This document shows, piece by piece, positions 1 to 8,314 of a stretch of DNA of 64,000 bases. A program made the translations under genes and the position numbers. Origin of the DNA: Treponema sp. GTDB taxonomy: Bacteria; Spirochaetota; Spirochaetia; Treponematales; Treponemataceae. Every line of letters starts with the position of its first letter. The first letter of the stretch is position 1. The stretch covers positions 1 through 64,000 of the forward strand of contig JAEESZ010000007.1 of assembly GCA_016286535.1 (NCBI GenBank). The letters run 5' to 3'. A model generated the notes under the pieces. That model saw only the letters and a program-made list of their open reading frames with translations. It searched no databases and was not told the origin of the DNA.

Positions 1-506
1 GCAAGACGGGCATTATATTCATCTGTAACAAGCTTTGCCCTCTTATCATAATTCACCTTACTCAGCTTAAGCGATTCCAGAACAAATAAATCGTTATCCC
101 GTTTATCTTCAGCCTGCCTTATTTTCTGCTGCTGATCAGCCTCCAGAGCCGACTTCTGCTTTACCAGTTCCTCGTATTTTCCCTGAGCCTTGCTCACAGA
201 ATCCAGTAAATCGCGCAGATTAAGGGAATCGAATTCTTCAAGACTGACAGTAATTTCTTCGTTGGTTTTATCAATCCCCTTTGTTATAAAAAAGGCGGCC
301 AGAATAATTACAAAGGCAGTTCCTGCAAGCAGAAGCCAGGTAAAATAGGATTTGTTTTTTCGGGTTTTTGCAAATTCTTCCTTAATATCATAAACATCTA
401 CGTTTGTGCCCTTCTGTAAAGTTTGTAATTCCTTGTTCAGAAAGAGAAGAACTTCATCATGCCTTTTGTTAGAAGCTTTTTTTTCTATTTTGTTGTCATT
501 GTCCAT
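1..506 (-). CDS. Membrane-anchored coiled-coil protein, 3' end cut by the window
   Basis: Translating the minus strand from the ATG at 506-504 gives 168 open residues that run off the window edge. Residues 1-52 are polar and charged (cytoplasmic), residues 54-75 form one hydrophobic segment, and from about 80 onward the chain is rich in Glu, Lys and Gln with heptad-like spacing, so a coiled coil outside or along the membrane is likely. The start codon lies inside the last codons of the upstream cyclase gene (22-bp overlap), which indicates translational coupling within one operon. I do not recognise the family and assign no function. A role beside the cyclase is inference from context only. 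Confidence 0.7.
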   Translation of the reverse strand, partial: MDNDNKIEKKASNKRHDEVLLFLNKELQTLQKGTNVDVYDIKEEFAKTRKNKSYFTWLLLAGTAFVIILAAFFITKGIDKTNEEITVSLEEFDSLNLRDLLDSVSKAQGKYEELVKQKSALEADQQQKIRQAEDKRDNDLFVLESLKLSKVNYDKRAKLVTDEYNARL

Positions 507-2179
507 ATTCCACTCCAGCCTTCAGGGGCAGCTTTACTGCCCATTCTTTCAAGGAAAACCTGTCCCACTTCCAGATTGCTGTTTTTAATAAAGCTGCGGG
601 CACTTTTCCAGTCCCCCTTGTAATAGGCCTGCAGGCCCTCTTCAAAGTTTTCCCAGGCAGCCTTCATTTCTTCAGTAGCATCATTTATATCCAGAGGGAA
701 ATAAATCTTCTTTCCTTCTGTTTTACCCTTTACCAGAACAGTATCTATTTCGTAGAACTTGTAACGGTTAGACTCTTTTTCTACTTCATGTTTTATGTAT
801 TCTGAAACAATTACGGGAAGATGATAGATTCTTGTAAGGCCTTCCAGGCGGGAAGCGGAGTTTACATTATCGCCAATTACCGTATTTGCCATATGTTCGT
901 TAGAACCGATATTTCCATAGAAAACGGTTCCGCCGTCAATTCCAACTCCAACATCAATTAAAACTGCCTGAAAAACTTTTTCTTCCGACTCGATAAGCTT
1001 GCGGCTTTTTTCAATTTCGTGACGGCGCACAATCATTTCTTCGCGTAGGCTTGCCGTTACGTGAGTTATGTCCCAGGCGGCCCGGATTGCGTTATAGGAT
1101 TTTGACATATCGGAATCCAGGGTACCGTAGATTGCAAGAATTGCATCTCCAATAATGGAACCTACTACGCCGGCATTTTCGTGCACCTTATGAATTACCC
1201 GGTTGTAGTGAACATTCAAAAGGTCGATGATATCATTTCCCAGAGTTTCTGTTCGGTAGGTAAAGCTGCGGATATCAGAAAAAAGGATGGCAAGTTCCTG
1301 CTGGCGGCCTTCGAGCAGAACGCCCTGTTCTGTGTAGGCTTTTGCAACAACGTCCTTGGAAACGAATTTCTGGAAGGTGTGAAGCAGGCTGTTTACAGAT
1401 GCAGAAAGTGAATTGAAGGAAGTTGCCATGTAAGTAATGTCATCATTTGGAGCCTTTGAAATATCGATAAGACCCATCTGCTTTGATTTTTGCATTTCGT
1501 AAAGGTCGTTTGTAAAACGGTGGAGGGATTTGAATTCCTTATGCAAAATTGCATAACCAATAAAAAGGAAGGCAAAGGTCAAAACCATAATTATGATTGC
1601 CGACCAGTAAAAAACCTGTCTTATATTTGTATTGATATCTGAACGTAATTCTGCACGAATTAAATAATAGTCCCAGTCTGACTGATATTTATAAACACCA
1701 AAAAATTCCCCGTCCAGGGTGCGGAACAAAATAGAACCTTCCTTTATTCCATTTTCAAGATTTGAGTTTAATTCTTTAAGAGCTTCAAGGTCTACAAATC
1801 TTGACCAGAAAAGTTTTTCGTTCTGGGTCGCAATAAACTGAATATCACCGCTTTTGGAAACTCCAAGGGCAACACTATTAGGATTTGAAAAACCTGCCAC
1901 TGCCATTCTGCGCATGGAAGCAAGGGAATCATCTTTGTTTTTTGAGTAAGCATAAATCTGATATTGATTTGAAGCATTGTTATACAGCTCTTTAAGCTGG
2001 TCAACCATTATCTGATTATTAAGACGGATAATCTGTCTCTGGGTAAGCTGCAGGGAAATAAAATTCGTTGCAAAGTTAGACAGCATAATTAAAATAAGAA
2101 AGATGAGACCTATTTTAAAGCCAACCGGAACAATTCTGGTTTTTCCAACCTTTGAAAACAATTGTAACTTCGCTGCCAC
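485..2179 (-). CDS. Class III adenylate/guanylate cyclase with extracytoplasmic sensor and HAMP-like region
   Basis: Predicted to convert ATP (or GTP) to the cyclic nucleotide at the inner membrane. Order of parts in 564 residues: transmembrane helix about 20-42, extracytoplasmic sensor about 43-186, second helix about 188-212, HAMP-like linker 213-270, catalytic domain about 290-500. Metal-binding Asp are seen in FSD (D302) and GDAILAIYG (D346). The GDNVNSASRLEG segment supplies transition-state Asn440 and Arg444. The start is GTG, chosen because GGAGGG lies 7 bases upstream. A strong promoter sits 21 bases further up. The cNMP-binding regulator at 38595-39779 is a plausible effector of its product, by inference. 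ATP versus GTP preference cannot be settled by eye. Confidence 0.9.
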   Translation of the reverse strand: MAAKLQLFSKVGKTRIVPVGFKIGLIFLILIMLSNFATNFISLQLTQRQIIRLNNQIMVDQLKELYNNASNQYQIYAYSKNKDDSLASMRRMAVAGFSNPNSVALGVSKSGDIQFIATQNEKLFWSRFVDLEALKELNSNLENGIKEGSILFRTLDGEFFGVYKYQSDWDYYLIRAELRSDINTNIRQVFYWSAIIIMVLTFAFLFIGYAILHKEFKSLHRFTNDLYEMQKSKQMGLIDISKAPNDDITYMATSFNSLSASVNSLLHTFQKFVSKDVVAKAYTEQGVLLEGRQQELAILFSDIRSFTYRTETLGNDIIDLLNVHYNRVIHKVHENAGVVGSIIGDAILAIYGTLDSDMSKSYNAIRAAWDITHVTASLREEMIVRRHEIEKSRKLIESEEKVFQAVLIDVGVGIDGGTVFYGNIGSNEHMANTVIGDNVNSASRLEGLTRIYHLPVIVSEYIKHEVEKESNRYKFYEIDTVLVKGKTEGKKIYFPLDINDATEEMKAAWENFEEGLQAYYKGDWKSARSFIKNSNLEVGQVFLERMGSKAAPEGWSGIWTMTTK

Positions 2180-2207
2180 AGATAATCCCTCCAGATATAA
2201 CTAATTA

Positions 2208-2236
2208 ATTATAAGCGCATTGATAAAAATTCACAA
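2208..2236 (-). promoter_or_regulatory. Promoter of the cyclase gene
   Basis: On the minus strand TTGTGA (2236-2231), a 17-base spacer and a perfect TATAAT (2213-2208) form a sigma-70-type promoter. The expected start is near 2201, giving a leader of about 21 bases that contains the GGAGGG ribosome site. It interleaves with the oppositely oriented murJ promoter. Confidence 0.6.
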
Positions 2237-2248
2237 TCTTATTATTCT
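2220..2248 (+). promoter_or_regulatory. Promoter of murJ, start point at or next to the start codon
   Basis: TTGATA (2220-2225), a 17-base spacer and TATTCT (2243-2248) lie directly before the murJ ATG at 2255. The predicted transcription start falls on or within a base or two of the ATG, and no Shine-Dalgarno is present, so a leaderless mRNA is suggested. Confidence 0.5.
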
Positions 2249-2254
2249 TTTAGA

Positions 2255-3886
2255 ATGAATAAGAAAAAATCTCTTCTCCGTTCTGGATTAATCCTTTCAT
2301 TAATGACCCTTGCATCCAGAATTATGGGCTTAGTCAGAGAAATGACTAAAGCAGCCTTTCTTGGAACAGGAATGTACGCCGATGCCTTTTCTGTTGCCTT
2401 TATGATTCCAAACCTTTTACGTAGGCTTTTTGCAGAAAACGCAATTTCCGTAGCTTTTATTCCAACCTTCAAAGGTTATATAGAAAAAGAAAATACTGAA
2501 GAAAACAGAAAAGAAACCCAGGATTTTATAAACTCTACCTTTACCCTGGTAAGCTTTCTTACCGCCTGCGTTGTAGTTACCGGCATTATTATCACCCCGC
2601 TTCTTATGCCCCTCTTCTGCAAAAAACCAGCAGACAGCACTGCCCTGGACTATGCCCAGCAGGTAGAATACTGGCTGCTTCAGAGAAATGAAATCACAAT
2701 CCTTACAAGGATTATGTTCCCTTATCTCTTTTTAATTTCCATTGCGGCATTTTTCCAGGGAGTTTTAAACGGCTGTAAGATTTTTGCACCATCCGGCTTT
2801 ACTCCGGTTTTATTTAACGGAATTGTAATTCTGGCAACCTATATTCTTTCTCCTTACACCGAAAATCCTGCCCGTGCAATGAGTTACGGCGTAATTGCCG
2901 GCGGAAGTATTCAGGCCCTCTTCCAGTTTCCCTTCCTGCGAAAAACCGGCTGGAAGGTTTGCTTTACAGGTTTAAGAAAAACCTTTACAAATCCCGGCAC
3001 AAGAAAAGTGATTGCCCTTATTGTACCTACAATAATTGGTATGGCTGCCTACCAGCTGAACGACCTGGTCAGCACTTCGGTTGCGACCAGAGCCGGGGAA
3101 GGAATTGCCGCCAGTCTTCAATACAGTCTCAGACTTCAGGAACTGATTCTTGGAATATTTGCAGTTTCAATTGGAACCGTAATTCTTCCTGACCTGAGCG
3201 GTTTTGCCAATTCAAAAAAATGGGATGAATTTAACCTCATGCTTATAAATGCCATTAAGATTATGATTGTTATTTCCATTCCGGTTACCGCATATGCCCT
3301 TGTAACAGGAAAAGAGCTGATAAGCCTGCTTTACAAATCAAAAGCCTTTGACGATAACTCTGTTCTTCTGACTCTTGGAGAATTCCGCTACCATATTGCA
3401 GGCCTTGTTTTTATTGCCCTTAACCGCATCATTTCGCCTGCCTTTTATGCCCAGGGAAACACAAAGCTTCCAACCCTGAGCGGAATCATATCTTTTGTTT
3501 CAAACATCATTCTGGTATTTATTCTGGTTTATCCTATGGGAGGCAACGGCATTGCACTTGCCCTTTCTCTTGCCAGTTTTGTAAATACCGTCTTCCTTTT
3601 TATTTTTATGAAAAAGATGAAAGACATTAAAGTAAAGAGCATTGTAATAAGTACCATTCTTTATGCAGTCAAAATAAGTATCTATGCCTTTATTGCAGCC
3701 CTTCCCTGCTACTTCCTCCGCCCTCTTTTACTTAAGGTATTTGAACCTTACGGCAGACTGATTGGCTACGGAATGCCTGTCTTTATTCTTGCCCTCATTT
3801 ATTTTATAATAGGCGCACTTGAATTAATCATTACAAAAGATGAAATTGTAAAGATTATTCTTGGAAAATTTAAAAGAAACAAATAG
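2255..3886 (+). CDS. murJ: Lipid II flippase MurJ (MviN family)
   Basis: MurJ flips the peptidoglycan precursor lipid II across the inner membrane. The 543-residue product has the family's N-terminal signature (a SRIMGLVREM stretch, then MIPNLLRRLFAENAIS at about 50-66) followed by repeated hydrophobic segments consistent with the usual 14 helices of the MATE/MVF fold. Length is normal. The ATG at 2255 has no SD, and the upstream promoter places transcription start at this codon. The stop lies 10 bases before the M24 peptidase gene, whose AGGTGA ribosome site overlaps the murJ end, so the two are cotranscribed. Confidence is high from the N-terminal motif and topology. Confidence 0.95.
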   Translation: MNKKKSLLRSGLILSLMTLASRIMGLVREMTKAAFLGTGMYADAFSVAFMIPNLLRRLFAENAISVAFIPTFKGYIEKENTEENRKETQDFINSTFTLVSFLTACVVVTGIIITPLLMPLFCKKPADSTALDYAQQVEYWLLQRNEITILTRIMFPYLFLISIAAFFQGVLNGCKIFAPSGFTPVLFNGIVILATYILSPYTENPARAMSYGVIAGGSIQALFQFPFLRKTGWKVCFTGLRKTFTNPGTRKVIALIVPTIIGMAAYQLNDLVSTSVATRAGEGIAASLQYSLRLQELILGIFAVSIGTVILPDLSGFANSKKWDEFNLMLINAIKIMIVISIPVTAYALVTGKELISLLYKSKAFDDNSVLLTLGEFRYHIAGLVFIALNRIISPAFYAQGNTKLPTLSGIISFVSNIILVFILVYPMGGNGIALALSLASFVNTVFLFIFMKKMKDIKVKSIVISTILYAVKISIYAFIAALPCYFLRPLLLKVFEPYGRLIGYGMPVFILALIYFIIGALELIITKDEIVKIILGKFKRNK

Positions 3887-3896
3887 GTGATATATA

Positions 3897-5048
3897 ATGG
3901 ATTTTACAGAAGACGAATTAAAAGAAATCTACAAAAAGAGAGTAAAAATACTTTCAACCCATCTTGCAGAAAATAACATTGGAGCCTGCGTTTTTATAGA
4001 CAGCGAAGAACACAGGGAACCTGCCGTAAGATATTACACCGGACACATCAGTGATGCTGTAGTCATCATCTTTTCTGACGGCTACTCAATTCTTATTCCC
4101 TGGGACGAAAATCTTGCAAAACAGTATGCCACTGCTTCAAAAATAATTCCTTACACTAAATATAAAAATTCAGATCTGGATGCAGTTAAAGCAGTTTTAA
4201 AGCTTTTTGATTCCCACATGATTTCCGGCAAGGTTGAACTTCCTCCATACCTGACTTACCCTCACTATCTGCAGTTCCTGGATGCCCTTTCAAATTTTGA
4301 CTGCCGCTGTACAAATAACGGAAGCCACGACTTTTCAACTCGCTGCAGAATTGTAAAGGATGAATATGAAATCAACTGCCTGAAGACTGCAGCTAAAGTC
4401 GGCGATTTGATTATTGATGAAATTGAAAAACAGATCAGGGCAAAAAAAATCAAAACTGAAATGGATGTTGCCCTCTTAATAGAAAAAATGTGCAGGGAAA
4501 ACAAATGCGAAAGAACTGGTTTTGACACTCTTGCAGCCGGACCAGAAAGAAGCTTTGCAATTCACGCCTTCCCAGGTTACACAGATTATCCATGGCCTGC
4601 AAAAGGTCTTTCTATTCTTGATTTTGGAGTTGTTTACAAGGGCTATACCAGCGACACAACCCTGACTGTAGCCTGCGGAAAATTAAGCCTGCAGCAGCAG
4701 AAGCAGCTGAATCTTGTTGAACATGCCTACCAGGAATGTCTCAAGCTCTATACTCCGGAACACACTATTGTTGAGGCTGCTAAAAAAGCTGATGCAGTAT
4801 TTGCTAAAGCCGGAAGGAAGATGCCTCATACCCTGGGACACGGAATCGGACTTGAAATTCACGAATATCCAAGGGTTAGTACAAAAACTGATTCAGAACT
4901 TCACTTCCTGCCCGGAATGGTTCTTACCTGTGAACCAGGTCTTTACGACCCGGAAATTGGCGGAACCCGTCTGGAAAATGACGTTCTCATTACAAATGAT
5001 GGTAACGAGGTAATTTCTCATTCAAGAATCATAATTCTTGAGGACTAA
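3897..5048 (+). CDS. Xaa-Pro aminopeptidase-like M24 metallopeptidase
   Basis: A 383-residue creatinase/aminopeptidase-P type protein: a creatinase N-domain (about 10-145) and a pita-bread catalytic domain (about 155-380). All five metal ligands of the M24 family are visible: D242 (ILDFG), D253 (SDTT), H315 (HTLGHG), E346 (TCEPG) and E360 (RLEND), with the conserved H322 as well. It should therefore be an active di-metal cytoplasmic peptidase that removes residues preceding proline, or acts as a prolidase on dipeptides; the two cannot be separated by eye. It is cotranscribed with murJ. Its TAA stop shares bases with the TAG stop of the convergent TPR gene. Confidence 0.9.
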   Translation: MDFTEDELKEIYKKRVKILSTHLAENNIGACVFIDSEEHREPAVRYYTGHISDAVVIIFSDGYSILIPWDENLAKQYATASKIIPYTKYKNSDLDAVKAVLKLFDSHMISGKVELPPYLTYPHYLQFLDALSNFDCRCTNNGSHDFSTRCRIVKDEYEINCLKTAAKVGDLIIDEIEKQIRAKKIKTEMDVALLIEKMCRENKCERTGFDTLAAGPERSFAIHAFPGYTDYPWPAKGLSILDFGVVYKGYTSDTTLTVACGKLSLQQQKQLNLVEHAYQECLKLYTPEHTIVEAAKKADAVFAKAGRKMPHTLGHGIGLEIHEYPRVSTKTDSELHFLPGMVLTCEPGLYDPEIGGTRLENDVLITNDGNEVISHSRIIILED

Positions 5049-8000
5049 AATATCTGACTCTTTCTGTCTTCCAGTTCAATTCTTTCAAGGATATTGTCAA
5101 GGCTGGCTTCCATTGCGGAAACTAAGGCCTTGTCCTCCAGGAATTTTGAAAGATTTTTCATATCCATTATAACCTTGTAAAGTAGGGAATTTGGAAGCTG
5201 GGTTTCTGAATAAACTTCTATATTCTGAAGGTGACTCAGATACTCTTCTCCAAGCACTCCGGATTTAATTAAGGCTGTAGCTGTATTCAAAAGGCCCGGC
5301 TTTCCGGACATTCTGGAAATTATATACTCTATTACAAGACGCATTCTGTTGGAAACAAAACTGTTCTTTTCTGATTCCGGAATAAACTGACTGAAAACTT
5401 TGATTTTCTTAAAGAGTTCAATTTCGTCTTTATATTCTTCGGCTATGCTGTCGTCACTCAAGATGCGTTCAATTTTTTCAAGCATGCCATCATCACTCTC
5501 GCTTTCTTCAATCTGAATGTCAACTTCAGCTTCTGGCTGGCCAAGGCTGATTTCTGCTAAATCGCGGGTAAGAAGTTCTTCTGTAGTAACAAACTCTGCA
5601 TCCTGGTCAGGGCTGATAGAAAGAGGGATAACTTCTGCTTCTGCCGGTGCAGGTTCACCTTCCTCTACCGGCACAGTTTCTGCTTCCTCTGCGACAGGCT
5701 CAGCTTCCTCTGCCGGCGCAGGTTCACTTTCCTCTACGGCAGTTTCACTTTCCTCTACTGCAGCTTCGGCTTCCTCAGCAACAAGTTCAACTTCCCCGGC
5801 GGCAGGTTCAATTTCATCTGCCACTGGAGCTTCACCTTCCCCGGCCATAACTTCGACTTCGTCTGCGGCTTCGTTTTCCCCGGCAGTAACATATTCCTCT
5901 TCCCCGGCGACAGGCTCATCTTCCTCTGCCGGCACAGTTTCAGCTTCCTCTACCGGTGCAATTTCTGTCTCCTCCGCGGCAGTTTCAACTTCCCCCGCAG
6001 TTTCTGTCTCCTCCACGGCATTTTCAACTTCCTCAAATGCAGGCTCAGTCTCTTCTACCGGACTTTCAGCATCATCCATAAGAGATTCAAACTCCTTATC
6101 CTGCTCCCGGAATTTTTCTTCCTGTAAAGCCTGAACCTTATCAAGAGCTTCCTGCAGAGATTTCTGATTCTCTTCCTGCATTTTCTTCTGCTGTTCTGCC
6201 AGCTGCTGGGCCATCTTCTGGGCTGCAAAAGCCGCTTCCATTGCATAAGCCGCATTATCCATTGCCATCTGCTGCATTCTTGAATCCATCATAGGATTCT
6301 GGTAAGGCTGATTTTGATATGGCTGATTCTGGTATGGCTGCTCTGGGGCAGGATAATTCTGGTAAGGCTGGTCCGGAACCTGCTGATTCTGGTATGGCTG
6401 TCCCTGGTCAGCAGAATTACTGTCTGACAAACTTATATCCGGCTGATTAAGGCCTGCCTGATCAAAATCATCAGAAGCTGACTGACTCAAATCGTCTGAG
6501 TCCGGCTCAGACTCCGCATAATCTTTTGCATAATCATCTGCATAATCATCAGCAGCCGACGAGGCTCCTGCAGGATCCCCATTACGCAAACCGTTTTCTA
6601 AAGAATCATTCTGCTGTTTTGAAGCATCATCATCAAAAATATCTTCATCACCAAAAACCTGGGAAGAATCTTCTTTTTCCTGTTCCCTTTCTTCTTCCTC
6701 TTCTTCATCTAAGGCATCAAAGAAATCACCTTCCTCTTCAAGAAGTCCTTCCTGCAAAGGAACATTTCCCCCCATCATCGAATAGTCAAATTCTTCTTCT
6801 TTTTCTTCTTCTGCCGGAGCCTGACTTGTCTGCTCTTCAACTTTTTCATTTTCTACAAGAGGAGCAGGCTTTTCTTCAACCACTTCTGCAACAGGCTCGG
6901 CCCTTTTTGCAAGTTCATTTTTAAACTGTTCTATTTTTTTGTCTGCAAGCGCATTTGGAACGCGGATAGCACGGCTCCTGGAATAAGAATCCATTGCCTT
7001 TTCAAGGTCCCCCTGACTCTCAAAAATCTGTCCCAGCATATTGTAGCCTTCCGGATTCTGAGGCCTGCGCTCAACATAATCATTTGCATATTTTTCTGCC
7101 TTTTCAAATTTTCCTATCTGATTAAAGCGGGAAGCAGCCCCCAGCATATAATCTTTATAATGATGATTCTGTCTTCTGATTTTTTCGTAATACTTCTGGG
7201 CTTCTTCTTCCTGGTCCTTACAAATATAGTACTGGCCATAAAGGTCAAGAACCCCGGTGTCCTTGCCGCCGTCTTCTTCGTAAAGTTCGCGGACATTTGT
7301 AAGGGCAGCTTCATAATCTTTTGCAGTTAAGAGAGAATGAACATACTGCTTACGGATATCTCTGTTTTCTGGTTCCAGCTCCATTGCGGCAAGAACTTTT
7401 TCCAAAGCTGCATCCACTTTATCTCCACTTTCAAGAGCCTTAGAAAGCCCCAGCAGGATTTTTACATCATTTCCCTTAAGAGACTCTGCCTGCTTAAAAG
7501 TTTTTTCGGCTGCCGCATAATCATACTGATTAAGATAAACCCGGCCCAGAAGACAAAGTAAATCTGCATTACCCGGATGAAGTTTTATTGACTGCTGGAC
7601 TAAATCCTGGGCTTCCTTATTTTTCTGACACTTAATTAAAAGCTCGCTGAAGTCGTTTATTGCATCTACCCAACCCGGACGGGTTTTTAATGCAGCCTGA
7701 TAGCAGCGGATTGCATCTGTAATATTTTTTGTTTCTTCATAACAGTGGGCAAGATTGTAATTCAAAATAGGATGATTCTGGTCAATCTGAAGTCCCCTCT
7801 TGTAAGAAGCAATTGCTTTTTCGTAATTTTTCTGGGCGTCATAGATTTTTCCAAGGTGATTGTAGGCAAGAACATCATCAGGATTTTCGTGAATAACAAG
7901 ATTAAAGGCCTCTATGGCATCCTGATAGTTTCCCATTTCCTTGTAGGTAAAACCAAGGTTGTAGTTTACGCTTGCTACATCGCGGCCTTCATCTACGGCC

Positions 8001-8287
8001 TTCTGTAAAATTGCAATTGATTCTTCATAACGGTGCAGACGTCGGTAGATTGCGCCAAGGCTGTTCATGGCTTCAATGTAATGAGGATAAAAAGTTATAA
8101 TCTGTTCGTAATATGGGATTGCTTTTTCATCTTCCTGATTCTGAACATAAATGCTGCCCAGCTGTTTAAGATAATCAACATTCGAAGGATCTGTTGTAAG
8201 CAGCATTTTGTAAAGTCTGGCTGCAGTTGTAAAATCGTGAGATAAAACTGCCCCTTTAGCTTTTGTAAGAATTAAGTTCTTTTCCAT
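5045..8287 (-). CDS. Large TPR protein with acidic low-complexity and repeat regions
   Basis: The 1080-residue protein has no signal peptide. Residues 1-450 hold about a dozen TPR units (for example the YNLGFTYKEMGNYQDAIEAF type), a protein-binding superhelix. Residues 455-610 are acidic and disordered, 630-664 carry PYQNQ-type repeats, 670-735 are Gln/Glu-rich and probably coiled coil, 742-886 are imperfect Glu-rich repeats of the EETETA or VEEAEP kind, and 930-1080 form a helical C-terminal domain. AGGA precedes the ATG at 8287. A scaffold or adaptor role is inferred from the TPRs; no specific function is recognisable. The repeats may vary in copy number between strains. Confidence 0.88.
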   Translation of the reverse strand: MEKNLILTKAKGAVLSHDFTTAARLYKMLLTTDPSNVDYLKQLGSIYVQNQEDEKAIPYYEQIITFYPHYIEAMNSLGAIYRRLHRYEESIAILQKAVDEGRDVASVNYNLGFTYKEMGNYQDAIEAFNLVIHENPDDVLAYNHLGKIYDAQKNYEKAIASYKRGLQIDQNHPILNYNLAHCYEETKNITDAIRCYQAALKTRPGWVDAINDFSELLIKCQKNKEAQDLVQQSIKLHPGNADLLCLLGRVYLNQYDYAAAEKTFKQAESLKGNDVKILLGLSKALESGDKVDAALEKVLAAMELEPENRDIRKQYVHSLLTAKDYEAALTNVRELYEEDGGKDTGVLDLYGQYYICKDQEEEAQKYYEKIRRQNHHYKDYMLGAASRFNQIGKFEKAEKYANDYVERRPQNPEGYNMLGQIFESQGDLEKAMDSYSRSRAIRVPNALADKKIEQFKNELAKRAEPVAEVVEEKPAPLVENEKVEEQTSQAPAEEEKEEEFDYSMMGGNVPLQEGLLEEEGDFFDALDEEEEEEREQEKEDSSQVFGDEDIFDDDASKQQNDSLENGLRNGDPAGASSAADDYADDYAKDYAESEPDSDDLSQSASDDFDQAGLNQPDISLSDSNSADQGQPYQNQQVPDQPYQNYPAPEQPYQNQPYQNQPYQNPMMDSRMQQMAMDNAAYAMEAAFAAQKMAQQLAEQQKKMQEENQKSLQEALDKVQALQEEKFREQDKEFESLMDDAESPVEETEPAFEEVENAVEETETAGEVETAAEETEIAPVEEAETVPAEEDEPVAGEEEYVTAGENEAADEVEVMAGEGEAPVADEIEPAAGEVELVAEEAEAAVEESETAVEESEPAPAEEAEPVAEEAETVPVEEGEPAPAEAEVIPLSISPDQDAEFVTTEELLTRDLAEISLGQPEAEVDIQIEESESDDGMLEKIERILSDDSIAEEYKDEIELFKKIKVFSQFIPESEKNSFVSNRMRLVIEYIISRMSGKPGLLNTATALIKSGVLGEEYLSHLQNIEVYSETQLPNSLLYKVIMDMKNLSKFLEDKALVSAMEASLDNILERIELEDRKSQIF
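5630..6064 (-). repeat. Glu-rich coding minisatellite in the TPR protein
   Basis: Codons 742-886 of the TPR gene are imperfect repeats of short units built on Glu-Glu-x-Glu with Ala, Pro, Val and Thr. At DNA level the plus strand repeats cttcctctgccggc-like words. The register is irregular, so copy number may change by slippage without breaking the frame. Confidence 0.75.
6296..6400 (-). repeat. PYQNQ-type tandem repeat in the TPR protein
   Basis: Codons 630-664 encode about five copies of Gln-Pro-Tyr-Gln-Asn separated by short variable spacers. The DNA shows repeated ctggtatggctg-like words on the plus strand. It probably forms a flexible linker. Confidence 0.7.
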
Positions 8288-8314
8288 AATTTATTTTTCC
8301 TCTCTACACCCTTT

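Noticed and set aside
5517..6134. Long open frame on the plus strand rich in Ser, Thr and Ala
   Set aside because: It is the antisense image of the Glu-rich repeats of the TPR gene; no SD, no domain, and biased codons on the other strand explain it.
6526..6924. Plus-strand open frame rich in His, Leu and Pro
   Set aside because: Antisense to the acidic tract of the TPR gene, with no coding signal.
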